Part shown: in pieces, positions 29,220-38,518 of the stretch
How the letters are laid out: the number at the start of each line of letters is the position of its first letter
Numbering within the stretch: position 1 is the stretch's first letter
From: an uncultured bacterium
Lineage (GTDB): Bacteria > Myxococcota_A > Bradymonadia > Bradymonadales > Bradymonadaceae
Direction of reading: 5' to 3'
NCBI GenBank assembly: GCA_937981985.1
Contig: CALJNB010000019.1
Coordinates: 1 to 64,000, forward strand
DNA length: 64,000 nucleotides
Position numbers and translations under genes: made by a program
Notes under the pieces: generated by a model
The model's input: only the letters and a program-made list of their open reading frames with translations
What the model was told of the DNA's origin: nothing
The model's database searches: none

Positions 29220-30200
29220 ATGAAACGATTTTTTATCCTTAAAATACTCATTCTTTCGATTCTGGCGACAACTGTCGTGGCGACCATTGCACACGCGGAA
29301 ATCATTGACAAAATTGCGGCTCGAATTAATCGCGAAATAGTGACCGTCTACGATCTCGAACAGTCCGCGGTCCCCTTTCTTCTTCAAGAAGGCAGAAACC
29401 CTGCTTCTTTGAAAAATGAAAAAGAACGACCCAAAATTCTACTCGAGACATTAAACGATCTCATCAATCGAAAGCTCATTGTACAAGAGGCGAAAAAGAT
29501 CGAACTCAAAGTCGACGATGCACGTCTGGAACAATGGCTAGCTTTCACGCGACAACAGCGCAAACTAGAAGAAGAGCAATTTGTAGCTATGATCGAAGAG
29601 TACGGCGTTCCCTACGAGAAATATAAGGAGATGGTACGCGAAAATCTTGTCAGAATTGATATGGTTCGAGTGAAAATCGGTAGCCAAATCTCGGTTTCTC
29701 AAGCTGACGTGGATCGTGTTTTTCTTGAGCGATATGGTGATGACGGCGGAAAAGAAAAATACATAACTGTTGCTCATGTGCTTATTCAACCGGCTTCAGA
29801 AAGCGAAGCCGATCTTGGAGAAGCCAAACAACGCGCCAACGTAGCACTTAACAAGCTGGAGACCGGCGCCGACTTTGCCGAAGTTGCAAAAGAAATGAGC
29901 GACGGACCCACAGGAGCGAACGGCGGAGAATTAGGTACTTACAAACGCGGCGATCTCGATCCCGATTTTGAAAAAGTTGCCTACGCACTTAAAGAAAATG
30001 AACGATCAAAAATCGTTAAAACAAAATTCGGATTTCATATTATTAAAGTATCCGGAATCGAGCTTCGTGAAGCTCCGAATATCGAAGAAAGAAAAGACCG
30101 TCTTCAGATGGAATTACGCGCGACTGCTGCTGAGCGTCTTCTGAAGGACTACACAAAACAATTACGAAGCCGTGCGTCGGTTGATGTTCGATATCCCTAA
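29220..30200 (+). CDS. Periplasmic parvulin-type peptidyl-prolyl isomerase, SurA-like
   Basis: I use the ATG at 29220, giving signal MKRFFILKILILSIL with cleavage near AHA; an ATG at 29208 is possible and neither has a good Shine-Dalgarno. After a SurA-like N-terminal chaperone region (IAARINREIVTVYDLEQ, then helices) there is one parvulin domain at about 175-285, with VAHVLIQPA, DFAEVAKEMSDGP, GGELGTYKRGDL and GFHIIKV. It assists outer-membrane protein folding. The stop abuts the pdxA ATG directly. A surA-pdxA pair is also found in E. coli, which supports SurA identity, though E. coli SurA has two parvulin domains and this has one. Confidence 0.88.
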   Translation: MKRFFILKILILSILATTVVATIAHAEIIDKIAARINREIVTVYDLEQSAVPFLLQEGRNPASLKNEKERPKILLETLNDLINRKLIVQEAKKIELKVDDARLEQWLAFTRQQRKLEEEQFVAMIEEYGVPYEKYKEMVRENLVRIDMVRVKIGSQISVSQADVDRVFLERYGDDGGKEKYITVAHVLIQPASESEADLGEAKQRANVALNKLETGADFAEVAKEMSDGPTGANGGELGTYKRGDLDPDFEKVAYALKENERSKIVKTKFGFHIIKVSGIELREAPNIEERKDRLQMELRATAAERLLKDYTKQLRSRASVDVRYP

Positions 30201-31169
30201 ATGAAGATCGGGATAAGCGTCGGCGATCCAGCCGGCATCGGACCGGAGATCATTCATAAATTTTTTAAAACCTGGGGCGACCATGCGGTCTACAACAATA
30301 TAGAATGGGTTGTTTTTGGAACACCGGATTTTGAATATCCCAATTTGACACGCCACGATATAGCGTCCGATATGGCGTGGAAAAAGATAACACCGGGAGT
30401 GGCGTGCAAGACCTCTGCGACCATTCAGAAACGAGCGTTTAACGCCGCGATCACAAATCTAAAAGCAGGCCAGATAGATGCAATTGTCACTGCGCCATGG
30501 ACAAAAAGCAGCTTTAAACTGATCGGCGAACCCCCAGTGGGACATACCGAAGTTCTCGAAGCGGCGATCTGCAAGGATAATCCAGAATGCAAAGCTACCA
30601 TGTTACTCGCCGGAGACGCGCTTCGCGTAGCATTAGTGACAACCCATATCCCCTTGTCGGAAGTTGCAAAGAACATTACCAAAAGGGCTATTTTTGAAAA
30701 AAGTAGAACGGTAGTGGATAGTTTAAAACGGGACTTTGGGATAGCTAATCCCAAGGTTGCCGTATTGGGCCTCAATCCTCACGCTGGAGAAGACGGTGCG
30801 ATGGGGTCTGAGGATCGCGATATTATTGGTCCTGCAATAAAAGCGCTCAACGAAGAAGGCCTGAATATCGAAGGGCCGTTTTCAGCGGATACTTATTTTA
30901 TTCGATATTTGCATGAAGCTGGAGAAAGGCACGATGCCGTTATTTGCATGTATCACGACCAAGGCTTGATCCCCCTAAAAACCATACATTTCGGAGAATC
31001 GGCAAATATTACGATTGGATTACCGGTTGTCCGAACCTCTGTTGATCATGGAACGGCGTACGATATAGCCGGCAAAGGTATCGCTGACCCGGCAAGTCTC
31101 AAGTACGCGATCGACCGCGCTATATGTATCGTTAAAAACAGATCGATCTATCAAGTTAAAAGAACCTAA
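30201..31169 (+). CDS. pdxA: 4-hydroxythreonine-4-phosphate dehydrogenase (PdxA)
   Basis: This 322-aa protein begins MKIGISVGDPAGIGPEI, the PdxA hallmark, and has PVGHTEVLE, TTHIPLSEV, LGLNPHAGEDG and MYHDQGLIPLK, which carry the His metal ligands and nucleotide contacts. It oxidises 4-phosphohydroxythreonine in pyridoxal phosphate synthesis. The ATG follows the parvulin stop with no gap. It converges with the Fic-like gene with a 4-nt overlap. No other PLP synthesis gene is in the window. Confidence 0.92.
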   Translation: MKIGISVGDPAGIGPEIIHKFFKTWGDHAVYNNIEWVVFGTPDFEYPNLTRHDIASDMAWKKITPGVACKTSATIQKRAFNAAITNLKAGQIDAIVTAPWTKSSFKLIGEPPVGHTEVLEAAICKDNPECKATMLLAGDALRVALVTTHIPLSEVAKNITKRAIFEKSRTVVDSLKRDFGIANPKVAVLGLNPHAGEDGAMGSEDRDIIGPAIKALNEEGLNIEGPFSADTYFIRYLHEAGERHDAVICMYHDQGLIPLKTIHFGESANITIGLPVVRTSVDHGTAYDIAGKGIADPASLKYAIDRAICIVKNRSIYQVKRT

Positions 31170-31909
31170 TAACCCGACGCGGCTTGCTGAGCGTTTTCGT
31201 GAAAAAGTTGTGCGGCACTTAACGTCGATTTTATGCCTTCCAAAACGACAGGGATCAAATCGGCAGGTTTTGTTTCGAGTGCATCAAAATAGTGCTGGCG
31301 ATCCATCGCGTGAAAAATTGCTGGTGGATATCCGCCTTGAATCAAAACCTGATTCATCAGGAGTCGCCCAACGAATCCAGAATGTTCGTCGAAAGGGAAA
31401 ATGCGCATGAATTCCCAATGTATTTTCGCTGCAGCATGTATGGGGTGTTCATTTTTAATTATTTCTTTGCTGGAATCGATAAGTTTCTGGAGGTGGTATG
31501 AGACCGTAGAGCCTTTCACACACTTGAGGTTATAGACGCCTGGGGTAGTGTCACGCTTTCGGAAACGACCTGAATTTTCGGCATCAATTCCTGAGAGAAT
31601 CATATGAATCTCAAAAATCCAATCGAGGTTAATGATATCGTCTTTACGCCGGCCATCCAGCATACTCATCGCGATTTCACGTTGTTGATTTAACGATTGT
31701 TTAATCTGACGATCGCGGTAATTTCTTGTGGGACGATTACTTAAGGCGCGCCGAATACTTTCAGGATCCAGAGCAATCCCTTCAATCGCGTGATCATGGT
31801 AAAGCCACAAAAATAAGAGCGCATCAACGAACTCTAATTCAGGTGGGGCTTCAATGAGCATGTTGTAAACAGCACGCTGATGATCAATTTCAAGATATGT
31901 TAGATTCAT
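31166..31909 (-). CDS. Fic-fold protein with degenerate active-site motif
   Basis: I start at the ATG at 31909 (AAAGGAACGTC upstream); the frame continues 19 codons above it without need. The 247-aa protein looks like a Fic/AMPylase fold: DHAIEGI (39-45) matches the inhibitory-helix region of Fic proteins, and RIFPFDEHSGFVGRLLMN (169-186) aligns with the HPFxxGNGRxxR loop. But the catalytic His is Phe171, the GNGR is H-S-G-F (176-179), and only the last Arg (182) stays. It should not AMPylate by the usual mechanism. It may act as a binding or regulatory protein. Confidence 0.75.
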   Translation of the reverse strand: MNLTYLEIDHQRAVYNMLIEAPPELEFVDALLFLWLYHDHAIEGIALDPESIRRALSNRPTRNYRDRQIKQSLNQQREIAMSMLDGRRKDDIINLDWIFEIHMILSGIDAENSGRFRKRDTTPGVYNLKCVKGSTVSYHLQKLIDSSKEIIKNEHPIHAAAKIHWEFMRIFPFDEHSGFVGRLLMNQVLIQGGYPPAIFHAMDRQHYFDALETKPADLIPVVLEGIKSTLSAAQLFHENAQQAASGY

Positions 31910-32123
31910 GACGTTCCTTTTTTGCTTGTACTGACCCGATTCCTTAACCAGTCCAGAAAGTTTCAATACAAGCAGCGAAGGTAATCCGCTGAACTAACAG
32001 GAGCCAGTCTAGGGAATTTTGAAAAGTGATTCAACAATTTGTGAGATAAATTTAGAAATTTTTTTAAAATTGTGAAAACCGTGAATGAACGTAAGAATAC
32101 ACCTTATTTTATAAGGATGGAAA

Positions 32124-34067
32124 ATGAGTTTTAAAGTCGAAGATTTAATCAAACTAAGAAGGTTGAATAGGATTTCAATTTCTCAAGATTCAAGCTTTGC
32201 CATCGCCGAACTTTCGGAGCTAGATGACAAAGAAGCGAAATATATCTCTCACTTGTGGAGAGTTGAGCTCAAGACAGGCGAAAAAACCCAAATCACCTTC
32301 GGCGAGTGGTCCAACCGTGCACCGAAGCTCGATCTTAACGATGACCTGTATTTCCTAAGCAATCGACCTGCTCAAATAGAAGACAAAAAACACAAGGGTC
32401 GATTCCAACTCTATAAAGCAGGAACGGGGGATCCAATCCAAATCACCCAAGAACCGCTCGGTGTGATGTCCTACGAGCTCGATGAAAAGGGCGGTTTTGT
32501 CGTAAAAGCGAAAAACTTCCCAAAGATTAATAGAGAAGAACAACGGTCGCACGCTGATCATATTTCAGAAAACGGTCCTACCGCTCTATTTTATAGGTCG
32601 TCTAAATTGCGCTATTGGGACCATTGGATAGGTGCAGCAAAAGAAAATTATATCGCCTATAAAAAAGACCCGTCAGGGTACCAGGCCAGGACGCTTAATC
32701 TTGTCGAAGACGATATTTACAAAAACTCAATCTGGAAACTTTCCCATAACGGGAAATTTCTTATCACAAGTTATACCCACCAATCGGAAACACCAAAATC
32801 TGAGCGTCTCGATCGTCTAAACGATACTCGGATTCGAAAAATCAATATCGAAAGTGGCGTCCAAGAGGACTTATTCGGCGAAGATGGACATTGGGCGTCG
32901 GGTATTTGCATTTCAAAAGATGATTCCAAAATTTGCTTTATTGATTTCGAACGTCTGCCGGATCGTTTTGGACGCTACGATCTTGTCACATTGAACCTAA
33001 ATACGAAGAAAAGAAAAGTTCATAAGTTTATTTTCGATGGACAAGTAAATCTGCAATCGTTTTCTTCAGACGATGCATATATCTATTTTACAGCTGACTT
33101 TGAGACAACGACGTCTTTATTTTCATACGAGTTTAGCACTGAAAAAATCACGCAAAAAACGAGCAGAGGAAGTGTTCACCAGTTCGTTGAAAGGGAAGGT
33201 CAGACCTACGGGATTTTTTCTTCCATCAAAAGTCCACCGGAAATATTTTCACTCTGCCGAGAAAATGGTGTTGAGGTCCTTACCAATTTAAGCGAATTCT
33301 CGCCGCCCAAAACAATCCAAGTTGCGAGCTTAAAAACAGAGAGCACAGATGGGACCGATGTTCAGTTTTTTCGAGTTGGTGACGGGAAATCGAGCCGGAA
33401 CATGCTCGCCATACACGGCGGACCCGTTGGGCAATGGGGAGATGTTTGGCATTGGAGATGGAATCCCTTGGTTTTCGCAGATCTGGGATATGAAGTCTTT
33501 CTCCCTAATCCACGTGGCTCAACAGGCTTTGGTCAAAGTTTTGTAGATGGGATTTTTGGAGATACCTGGGGTAAACAATGCTACGAAGATCTGATGTGCG
33601 TGGCGGATGAAATGGAGGCCATTACCGACGCTACGAAAACAGTAGCCATGGGAGGTTCTTTCGGCGGATACATGACGAACTGGATTGGCACACAAACAGA
33701 TCGTTTTGACGCATTAATGACCCACGCCGGCTTATTTGACCTTCACCAGTTTTATGGGACGACAGATGGTCCCGCCTATTGGAGTCGAGTCTTTCAGCAA
33801 AACGTTTACGAGGACCGAAATGCGTTCGATAAATATTCTCCTGCTCGATTTGTAAAAAACTGGAAAACACCAACTTTAGTTATTCATGGAGAAAAGGATT
33901 ACCGGGTTCCCATAAGCGAAGCGCTTTATCTATTCGACGCGCTACAATATTTCGAAGTGGAATCGGAGTTACTCGTCTTTCCTGATGAAAATCACTGGAT
34001 TTTGCGCCCTCAGAATGTCGTGGTTTGGTACAGTACTATTTCGCGTTTTTTCGATGAATTCGTATAG
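32124..34067 (+). CDS. S9 family prolyl oligopeptidase-type serine peptidase
   Basis: This 647-aa protein has an N-terminal beta-propeller (about 1-380) and an alpha/beta-hydrolase peptidase domain. The nucleophile is in MGGSFGGYMTN (near Ser 512), the Asp in VIHGEKDYRVP (near 592) and the His in DENHWILRP (near 623), so the triad is complete; GPVGQWGDVWHWRWNP before it is a typical S9 oxyanion loop. There is no signal peptide, so it is probably cytoplasmic, cleaving oligopeptides (acylaminoacyl/dipeptidyl peptidase type). TAAGGATGG precedes the ATG. It converges with tsaD. Confidence 0.9.
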   Translation: MSFKVEDLIKLRRLNRISISQDSSFAIAELSELDDKEAKYISHLWRVELKTGEKTQITFGEWSNRAPKLDLNDDLYFLSNRPAQIEDKKHKGRFQLYKAGTGDPIQITQEPLGVMSYELDEKGGFVVKAKNFPKINREEQRSHADHISENGPTALFYRSSKLRYWDHWIGAAKENYIAYKKDPSGYQARTLNLVEDDIYKNSIWKLSHNGKFLITSYTHQSETPKSERLDRLNDTRIRKINIESGVQEDLFGEDGHWASGICISKDDSKICFIDFERLPDRFGRYDLVTLNLNTKKRKVHKFIFDGQVNLQSFSSDDAYIYFTADFETTTSLFSYEFSTEKITQKTSRGSVHQFVEREGQTYGIFSSIKSPPEIFSLCRENGVEVLTNLSEFSPPKTIQVASLKTESTDGTDVQFFRVGDGKSSRNMLAIHGGPVGQWGDVWHWRWNPLVFADLGYEVFLPNPRGSTGFGQSFVDGIFGDTWGKQCYEDLMCVADEMEAITDATKTVAMGGSFGGYMTNWIGTQTDRFDALMTHAGLFDLHQFYGTTDGPAYWSRVFQQNVYEDRNAFDKYSPARFVKNWKTPTLVIHGEKDYRVPISEALYLFDALQYFEVESELLVFPDENHWILRPQNVVVWYSTISRFFDEFV

Positions 34068-34068
34068 G

Positions 34069-35121
34069 TTAGCGATGTTTACTTTCAGACCCCGAAGCTT
34101 CTCGAAGACTTTGACCTAAGTGCATATTCGATTGCGCATTGGTGGGGATGTTTTCAAAGTATGAGGGGGCCTTTTTTAGATAGTGTTCTGCAATCGGACC
34201 CAACATTGCTGCATTGTCGGTACACAATTCTATGGGTGCGAAAAGCGCGTTAAAACCCGCTTTTTCACACCTAATTTTGGCGAGCGCTCTTAAACGTGAA
34301 TTACAAGCAACGCCACCTGAAAATACGATATCGTCAACGCGTTTCACTTTAGCTGCTGCGATGGATTTCATAATAAGAATATCCACAACGGCCTCCTGAA
34401 AAGATGCACAAACATCTTCCAAAATAAAATCAGGGTGATCTTTGGTGTAATTTAGAACCGCAGTTTTTAAACCGGAAAATGAAAAATCAAAGTTTTTGCG
34501 CGTCCACATTGGACGTGGAAATTTTATCGCTTCGGGATTTCCCTTTTTCGCAAGGGCATCGATTTCAATTCCGCCAGGATAAGAAAGTCCTAACATTTTT
34601 GCTACTTTGTCGAAGGCTTCACCTGCTGCATCATCTCGGGTTCTTCCCAAGAGTTCATATTCTCCGATCCCAATCACGTGATAGAGATCGGTATGACCTC
34701 CGCTAACAATGATCCCAAGATACGGAAAACTTGGTCGAGGAATATCGTTTTTATCTTCGATCAAAACAGCCGTAAGATGACCTTCAAGATGATTCAATCC
34801 GACAAAGGGTTTATTGAACATCATCGCCAAGGTCCGTGTCGTTTCGATACCCACAATGAGACTACCAACCAGTCCTGGGCCTGCCGTAGCCGCAAACCCA
34901 TCCATATCGTTTAAGGTATGTCCGGCGTTTTTTAGCGCCTCATCGATTACTTTATGAATATCTCGAATATGATTTCGAGAGGCCAATTCCGGTACGACCC
35001 CGCCGTATCGTTGGTGAACGGGGATTTGGCTCGCCACCGCATTCGATAAGATCGTGACGCCGTTGAGGACAACGGCCGCCGACGTCTCGTCGCAACTAGA
35101 TTCTATAACTAAATTTAACAA
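34069..35121 (-). CDS. tsaD: tRNA N6-adenosine threonylcarbamoyltransferase TsaD
   Basis: This 350-aa protein has the ASKHA-type signatures of TsaD/YgjD: ESSCDETSAAVV at the N-terminus, GGVVPELASRNHIRDIH with the metal-binding His residues, VSGGHTDLYHV, LGLSYPGG, SFSGLKTAV, GGVACNSRLR and CTDNAAML. It transfers threonylcarbamoyl to A37 of ANN-decoding tRNAs with TsaB and TsaE. The ATG directly follows the stop of the receiver-domain gene (no gap), so they form an operon. TsaB and TsaE are not in the window. Confidence 0.95.
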   Translation of the reverse strand: MLNLVIESSCDETSAAVVLNGVTILSNAVASQIPVHQRYGGVVPELASRNHIRDIHKVIDEALKNAGHTLNDMDGFAATAGPGLVGSLIVGIETTRTLAMMFNKPFVGLNHLEGHLTAVLIEDKNDIPRPSFPYLGIIVSGGHTDLYHVIGIGEYELLGRTRDDAAGEAFDKVAKMLGLSYPGGIEIDALAKKGNPEAIKFPRPMWTRKNFDFSFSGLKTAVLNYTKDHPDFILEDVCASFQEAVVDILIMKSIAAAKVKRVDDIVFSGGVACNSRLRALAKIRCEKAGFNALFAPIELCTDNAAMLGPIAEHYLKKAPSYFENIPTNAQSNMHLGQSLREASGSESKHR

Positions 35122-37821
35122 TTAATAATTATTTTCAAGAATGGATTTAACTTCATCGGCACGTTTACCGGTCGGTTGAATTTTCAAAAAAGCCTCGTAT
35201 GCTGACTTGGCCTTATCACGATTACCCGCGAATTGATGAGCCGCGGCGAGTTCTAGCATCATTGATGCACTTTTATAACCCAATTTTTTCGCACGTGAAA
35301 ACTGCTTAATAGCCTCGTTGGTAGAACCCGCACGATCGGCGGCTTTTCCATGGAGATAGGCAACTTTTGCACTCCCGGATTTTTCACTACTCAATTTTCG
35401 TAACGCCACGAGCGCTTTATTCCATTTTCTTTTTTTCACCAGAGCGTTCGCCGCGCTAAGACGGGCCTTAAACGATGATGCTACTTTAGGCTCGGTCTTT
35501 TCTTCGGGCTCGCTTTGAGCCGGTTTTTTTTCTTCGGCTTTTAGCTTCAAATTCTCAGTGTTATCCGTTCCGTTTTCAGTCGCCATTTTCTCAGATTTTC
35601 CGGCAAGGTCTTCCTCGATTTCTTTTTCTATCACACCTTTATTTTCATCAAGCTTAATAGCAAGCTGCAAAGAATTTGCCTCCACGTTCGCTGCTCCGTC
35701 GTTTGCAAGAACTTGCGTTTCGTCGGGGCCCTTGTCGATGGTTTGCTCCTCGGTGATGATGGTGGGAGAAATTGCAGCGACTTCCGCTCTCTGCTCAATC
35801 GCGACTTCGTCGGATGTCTCCTCAGAACCGCGCAATAAAAAATATCCGCCAACGAGCAAAACACCAAGGATGATAGGAATCCAATAATTTGGAGAAGAAG
35901 TCGTGCTAAAATCATCATCAGGTGCGGAGGAAAAAAAGTCTTCGTCAGTTACTATTTTCGAATCGGTCTTTTTTACCGCACCATCTAAAACCGCAATTTT
36001 TTCAACAGGGGTGGTTTCAGGCTTTTCTATTTTTTCCGAACGGTTTGTTTCTCCGATTTCGCTACGCTTTCCAATTTCGAAAGACGAGGAAACAAGTTCA
36101 CCATCGACAGCGTTCCTTTTTACAAATGGCAGTTCAACGTCGTTTGTTTCTGACAACGGAGCTGAGTCTTCGGCGAGTTCAACTTCTTCGATCGTATCGT
36201 CATCATCAACTTCTGATATTTCCGGATCGATAACGGCTACGCGTTCAATTTCTTTTGTGGGTGTCTCAGTACTTGGAATTTCTTCTTCAGGAAAAGGACG
36301 CCCCTGAACGACCTCGCCGTCCAACGCTTCTTCGATGGGTTCGGAATCCTCGAAAGTCTCGGATTCACTCAGATGTGAACCTTTGGATACCTTGTTCATT
36401 GAAACTTCCGCCTCCTTTGCTCCGAAAATCTCGGCGGTGTTGGCTTCATCTTCATCAATCTCTGAAATTTGCAGCGCGAGTTCGTCAGCCGACGCACGCA
36501 TCATAGAATGAATCGGCGTTTTCCTTCTTCGGCGCTTTTCTCTCTCCAGATCGCTTGGTGTTATCGCGTTGTGTTGTCCAGAAAGATGTTGCGCTTCAAC
36601 AGCGCGACGTTTCTCTTCTTGTTCTTCGATCTCTTTGATGGACAGAAGCGATTGTTCACTTGTGATCGTATGCTGTTTATCTGTGCCCGTTCTTCGAACT
36701 GTGGCATCAAATAGGGGGTCGTCTCTTCGGTTCGGTTCCTCGTCTTTTAGCGCAGTCGTCTCGTCCATCACCTGGAATGTCAACGAGGTATCTTCTGCTA
36801 ACTCTGAATCTTCGCTTTCGAAAACCGAATCATCATTATCCAACCATGTGGCAAGATTAGGCTTTTCGGAGTCCGTATTTCCGTGGCGGGTTTGAATGAC
36901 CAATCCGTCATCGATGACGCGCTTAACAATTTGAATCGCGCTCACGTCATCAATGGTGGAAGAATCAATAACGTCGCGTACACTTCGGTCCCCATTGAAA
37001 AGGCGAAATATTTCGGCGACGCTTTGGGGCAATTGTGAACGCACCTTAGCAACCCGCTCAAAGTCGAGATCGTAAATATCATTGAGTTGTATTGTCGAAG
37101 ATATCTCTTGGTAACGCGATAACTTATCCATTCCTTCGATCAGAAGTTCGCTACAATTTTTCGGGATCCGGTCCTTTCGTTTTCCGATATCGTAGTAGCG
37201 AACAATAAACTCCCCTTCAGGCCAGAAAAACAACCGATAAATCGCATCCTCGCCGGAAAGCTTTCCGCAAAATGCATCGAATATATTTCCGTTCTTAAAG
37301 TAGATCGATGCATTGTGTTCGTTTCTTTGAATTTGTATCGAACCCGAACTTTTTTCAGCTTCGATTTGTTGTAAAAGATCTACGACACCGACGTTAGATA
37401 ACTGGCCAGAAAACTCATTTTCATTGTCCTGGGTAATGATGTCTTCAGAATTACGTTGAATCAAAAGATCGACGCGCGTTGTAATCTCCTTTAAATAAAA
37501 AGGTTTTGTCAGATAATCATCGGCACCGAGCTCAAAACCTTTCATTTTCTGCGGCAGCGCGCGATCGTCAGTCAAAAAGATAAAGGGGGTTTTCTTATGA
37601 ACACCTGCTTTTATCTTTGACAAAAACTCAAATCCGTCACCCGCTGTCGCAAACCGTGTTTCTGAAATCACCAAGTCCGGCGTTTCGTTTTCAACAATAT
37701 TCAATGCATCTTTTGTCGAATCGCAAATAAGAATTCGGTATCCAGCTTTTCTTAAACTGACTTCCAAGACCTTTTGAATCTTCTTATCTTCGTCGACAAT
37801 CAATATTGTTTCGTTCGCCAA
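35122..37821 (-). CDS. Receiver-like / DUF4388 / TPR membrane protein
   Basis: This 899-aa protein has, in order, a receiver domain (about 5-115), a DUF4388 (PATAN-type) domain (about 138-250, FSGQLSNVGVVDLLQQIEA), a helical region, a long acidic, low-complexity linker (about 340-640), a membrane helix (about 644-662, WIPIILGVLLVGGYFLL) and a C-terminal helical repeat region with TPR spacing (about 765-899). In the receiver the phosphorylated Asp is Glu54 (DLVISETRF), while the acidic pair D10-E11-D12, Thr84 and Lys106 remain. The layout, cytoplasmic signal input to periplasmic TPRs, is common in Myxococcota gliding and signalling proteins. It is the first gene of the tsaD operon. Confidence 0.8.
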   Translation of the reverse strand: MANETILIVDEDKKIQKVLEVSLRKAGYRILICDSTKDALNIVENETPDLVISETRFATAGDGFEFLSKIKAGVHKKTPFIFLTDDRALPQKMKGFELGADDYLTKPFYLKEITTRVDLLIQRNSEDIITQDNENEFSGQLSNVGVVDLLQQIEAEKSSGSIQIQRNEHNASIYFKNGNIFDAFCGKLSGEDAIYRLFFWPEGEFIVRYYDIGKRKDRIPKNCSELLIEGMDKLSRYQEISSTIQLNDIYDLDFERVAKVRSQLPQSVAEIFRLFNGDRSVRDVIDSSTIDDVSAIQIVKRVIDDGLVIQTRHGNTDSEKPNLATWLDNDDSVFESEDSELAEDTSLTFQVMDETTALKDEEPNRRDDPLFDATVRRTGTDKQHTITSEQSLLSIKEIEEQEEKRRAVEAQHLSGQHNAITPSDLEREKRRRRKTPIHSMMRASADELALQISEIDEDEANTAEIFGAKEAEVSMNKVSKGSHLSESETFEDSEPIEEALDGEVVQGRPFPEEEIPSTETPTKEIERVAVIDPEISEVDDDDTIEEVELAEDSAPLSETNDVELPFVKRNAVDGELVSSSFEIGKRSEIGETNRSEKIEKPETTPVEKIAVLDGAVKKTDSKIVTDEDFFSSAPDDDFSTTSSPNYWIPIILGVLLVGGYFLLRGSEETSDEVAIEQRAEVAAISPTIITEEQTIDKGPDETQVLANDGAANVEANSLQLAIKLDENKGVIEKEIEEDLAGKSEKMATENGTDNTENLKLKAEEKKPAQSEPEEKTEPKVASSFKARLSAANALVKKRKWNKALVALRKLSSEKSGSAKVAYLHGKAADRAGSTNEAIKQFSRAKKLGYKSASMMLELAAAHQFAGNRDKAKSAYEAFLKIQPTGKRADEVKSILENNY

Positions 37822-38008
37822 GCGGACTCCCTGAGTTCTAATACTACCCTAACAGGCGGCTATCGTAGGGATTGTTGCACTCTATAACAAGAATAACCCG
37901 GCGAAAATTTTTCTTTCGAGAAAGTTTTTCGAGACGATTTGGATTGACAATTTTGAGCGAGGTCGCGTTAATGCCCAAACTAGAAACGATGGCTTTTAAG
38001 GAGTTTTC

Positions 38009-38518
38009 ATGGGAATCCGTTCACCTTTCAATTTATTACAGTGGATCGAAGAAAATCGACATCTCCTAAAACCGCCAGTGGGCAATAAAAAAATTTGGGA
38101 GGACACCAATTTTGATGTTTTCGCCGTCGGCGGACCCAATCATCGAAAAGATTATCACATTCAAACCGATGAAGAGTTTTTCTATCAAATTGAGGGTGAA
38201 ATCACTCTCAAGATTGTTGAAGACGGCGTATTCAAAGACATCGTTTTACGACCTGGTGACATCTTCCTTCTCCCCCCTAATATACCGCACTCTCCGCAAC
38301 GATCTGCCGGGTCGGTGGGTTTGGTTATCGAACATAAACGACCAGAAGGTGAACTTGATGGACTGCGTTGGTATTGCGATAATTGCGGCGAAGTCCTTCA
38401 CGAACAATTCTTCCAGCTGATCGATATCGTCAAAGATCTAAAAGGCGCGATCGGATCCTTCTGGGACAGTGATGAAAAACGCACCTGTAAACATTGTAAT
38501 CACAAGTTGGAGAAATAA
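38009..38518 (+). CDS. nbaC: 3-hydroxyanthranilate 3,4-dioxygenase
   Basis: This 169-aa cupin enzyme has the iron ligands His50 and Glu56 in DYHIQTDEEFFYQ and His94 in NIPHSP, matching H47/E53/H91 of the Cupriavidus enzyme. A C-terminal rubredoxin-like site (C123, C126, C160, C163) is complete. It opens 3-hydroxyanthranilate to 2-amino-3-carboxymuconate semialdehyde. GGAG precedes the ATG. It is the first gene of a three-gene run whose next genes directly abut or overlap it, and is 185 bp from the divergent receiver gene. Confidence 0.93.
   Translation: MGIRSPFNLLQWIEENRHLLKPPVGNKKIWEDTNFDVFAVGGPNHRKDYHIQTDEEFFYQIEGEITLKIVEDGVFKDIVLRPGDIFLLPPNIPHSPQRSAGSVGLVIEHKRPEGELDGLRWYCDNCGEVLHEQFFQLIDIVKDLKGAIGSFWDSDEKRTCKHCNHKLEK

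Noticed and set aside
31166-31909. Fic protein as toxin of a toxin-antitoxin pair
   Set aside because: No antitoxin gene is adjacent and the catalytic His is missing.
35903-36307. Ser-rich plus-strand frame inside the receiver/DUF4388 gene
   Set aside because: It is the complement of the Glu/Asp-rich linker and has no ribosome site.
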